From NCBI GenBank assembly GCA_963624605.1, contig CAVFQD010000011.1:1-40141 (forward strand): a stretch of 40,141 bases of DNA, given 5' to 3'. Positions 39,836 through 40,141 of this stretch are shown in pieces. Position numbers and translations under genes: made by a program. The first letter of the stretch is position 1; each line of letters begins with the position of its first letter. The DNA is from Fimenecus sp963624605 (GTDB lineage: Bacteria > Bacillota > Clostridia > Oscillospirales > Acutalibacteraceae). The notes under the pieces were generated by a model, which saw only the letters and a program-made list of their open reading frames with translations, was not told the origin of the DNA and did no database searches.

Positions 39836-40141
39836 TTATGCGAGCACCTTTGAAAGGAAATCTCTGAGTCTTTCGTTCTTCGGATGATTGAATATTTCGT
39901 CGGGAGTGCCCTCCTCGACAATTCTGCCGTCAGCCATAAACAAAACCCTACTTCCGACTTCCTTTGCGAAGCCCATTTCGTGCGTTACGACAATCATTGT
40001 CATACCGCTCTCGGCAAGCTCCTTCATAAGGTCAAGAACCTCGCCTACCATTTCGGGGTCAAGTGCCGATGTAGGTTCATCGAAAAGTATAACATCCGGA
40101 TTCATCGCAAGCGTGCGTATGATGGCAACCCTCTGCTTCTG
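39836..40141 (-). CDS. Amino acid ABC transporter ATP-binding protein, C-terminal part (runs off window)
   Basis: The last 101 codons of an ABC ATPase of the polar amino acid (GlnQ/HisP-like) group, cut at its 5' end by the window edge. Visible are the end of the signature helix (QKQRVAIIRTLA), Walker B with D-loop (VILFDEPTSALDPEMVGEVL), the H-loop (VVTHEMGFAKEVGSRVLFM), and the subfamily ending ADGRIVEEGTPDEIFNHPKNERLRDFLSKVL. These features are typical of amino acid importers. Partner permease and binding protein would lie beyond the window. A terminator follows, so this is the last gene of its operon. Confidence 0.95.
   Translation of the reverse strand, partial: QKQRVAIIRTLAMNPDVILFDEPTSALDPEMVGEVLDLMKELAESGMTMIVVTHEMGFAKEVGSRVLFMADGRIVEEGTPDEIFNHPKNERLRDFLSKVLA

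Overview
The window looks like a chromosomal segment of a low-to-mid GC, anaerobic, Gram-positive Clostridia-type bacterium, probably a gut Oscillospirales/Ruminococcaceae relative. This rests on sequence-level signs: AGGAGG-type ribosome binding sites, frequent TTG/GTG starts, sigma-A promoters with 16-18 bp spacers, a SigH-like sigma factor, an electron-bifurcating hydrogenase with an Nfn transhydrogenase, a sodium-pump decarboxylase subunit, and Firmicutes-type gene orders (DUF1934-argS; rplM-rpsI; rplI-dnaB; tilS-hpt-ftsH). A run of 10 N at 14600-14609 shows this is a draft scaffold, possibly metagenome-assembled. Species assignment is inference.

Layout. 1-1060: the end of a 191-bp dispersed repeat and a CmpB-family membrane protein. 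1060-4310 (minus): ddl, DUF1934, argS operon, divergent from an unknown 305-aa protein (4461-5378). 5379-5696: back-to-back terminators enclosing a full 191-bp repeat. 5697-6612 (minus): rplM-rpsI with promoter and a probable L13 autoregulatory leader. 6772-8268 (plus): sodium-translocating decarboxylase beta and gamma-like subunits without an alpha subunit. 8271-12490 (minus): citrate synthase, then thrH-metY, then a TtcA-like PP-loop protein. 12593-13477 (plus): an esterase. 13607-14657 (minus): a zinc-ribbon protein and the sigma factor. 14687-16642 (minus): phosphoglucomutase followed by a 32-codon membrane-peptide ORF.

16685-23146 (minus) is a redox block, nfnA-nfnB-hydC-hydB-hydA. It would link NADH, NADPH, reduced ferredoxin and H2. 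The catalytic hydA is cut by one clean in-frame TAA between two H-cluster motifs. 23147-23972 holds no ordinary gene. It contains a plus-strand promoter and strong terminator bounding about 240 nt, followed by mosaic repeats.

23973-36702 (minus) is a long housekeeping run, transcribed in the order degenerate phosphohexomutase homologue, RNase J, stand-alone DHH/DHHA1 phosphoesterase (the GdpP catalytic half), rplI, dnaB, tilS, hpt, ftsH, secA. Several stops and starts overlap. 36866-38976 (plus) holds rnhA and a GPH-family sugar symporter. 38977-39835 is packed with palindromic intergenic repeats, two of which show compensatory changes. The window ends inside an amino-acid ABC transporter ATPase gene.

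Most genes are ordinary. The points most worth a second look are the catalytically dead-looking phosphohexomutase paralogue (35515-36702), the interrupted hydrogenase, the truncated GdpP, the unnamed 32-aa membrane peptide, the orphan transcription unit near 23.3 kb, and the modular repeat family.
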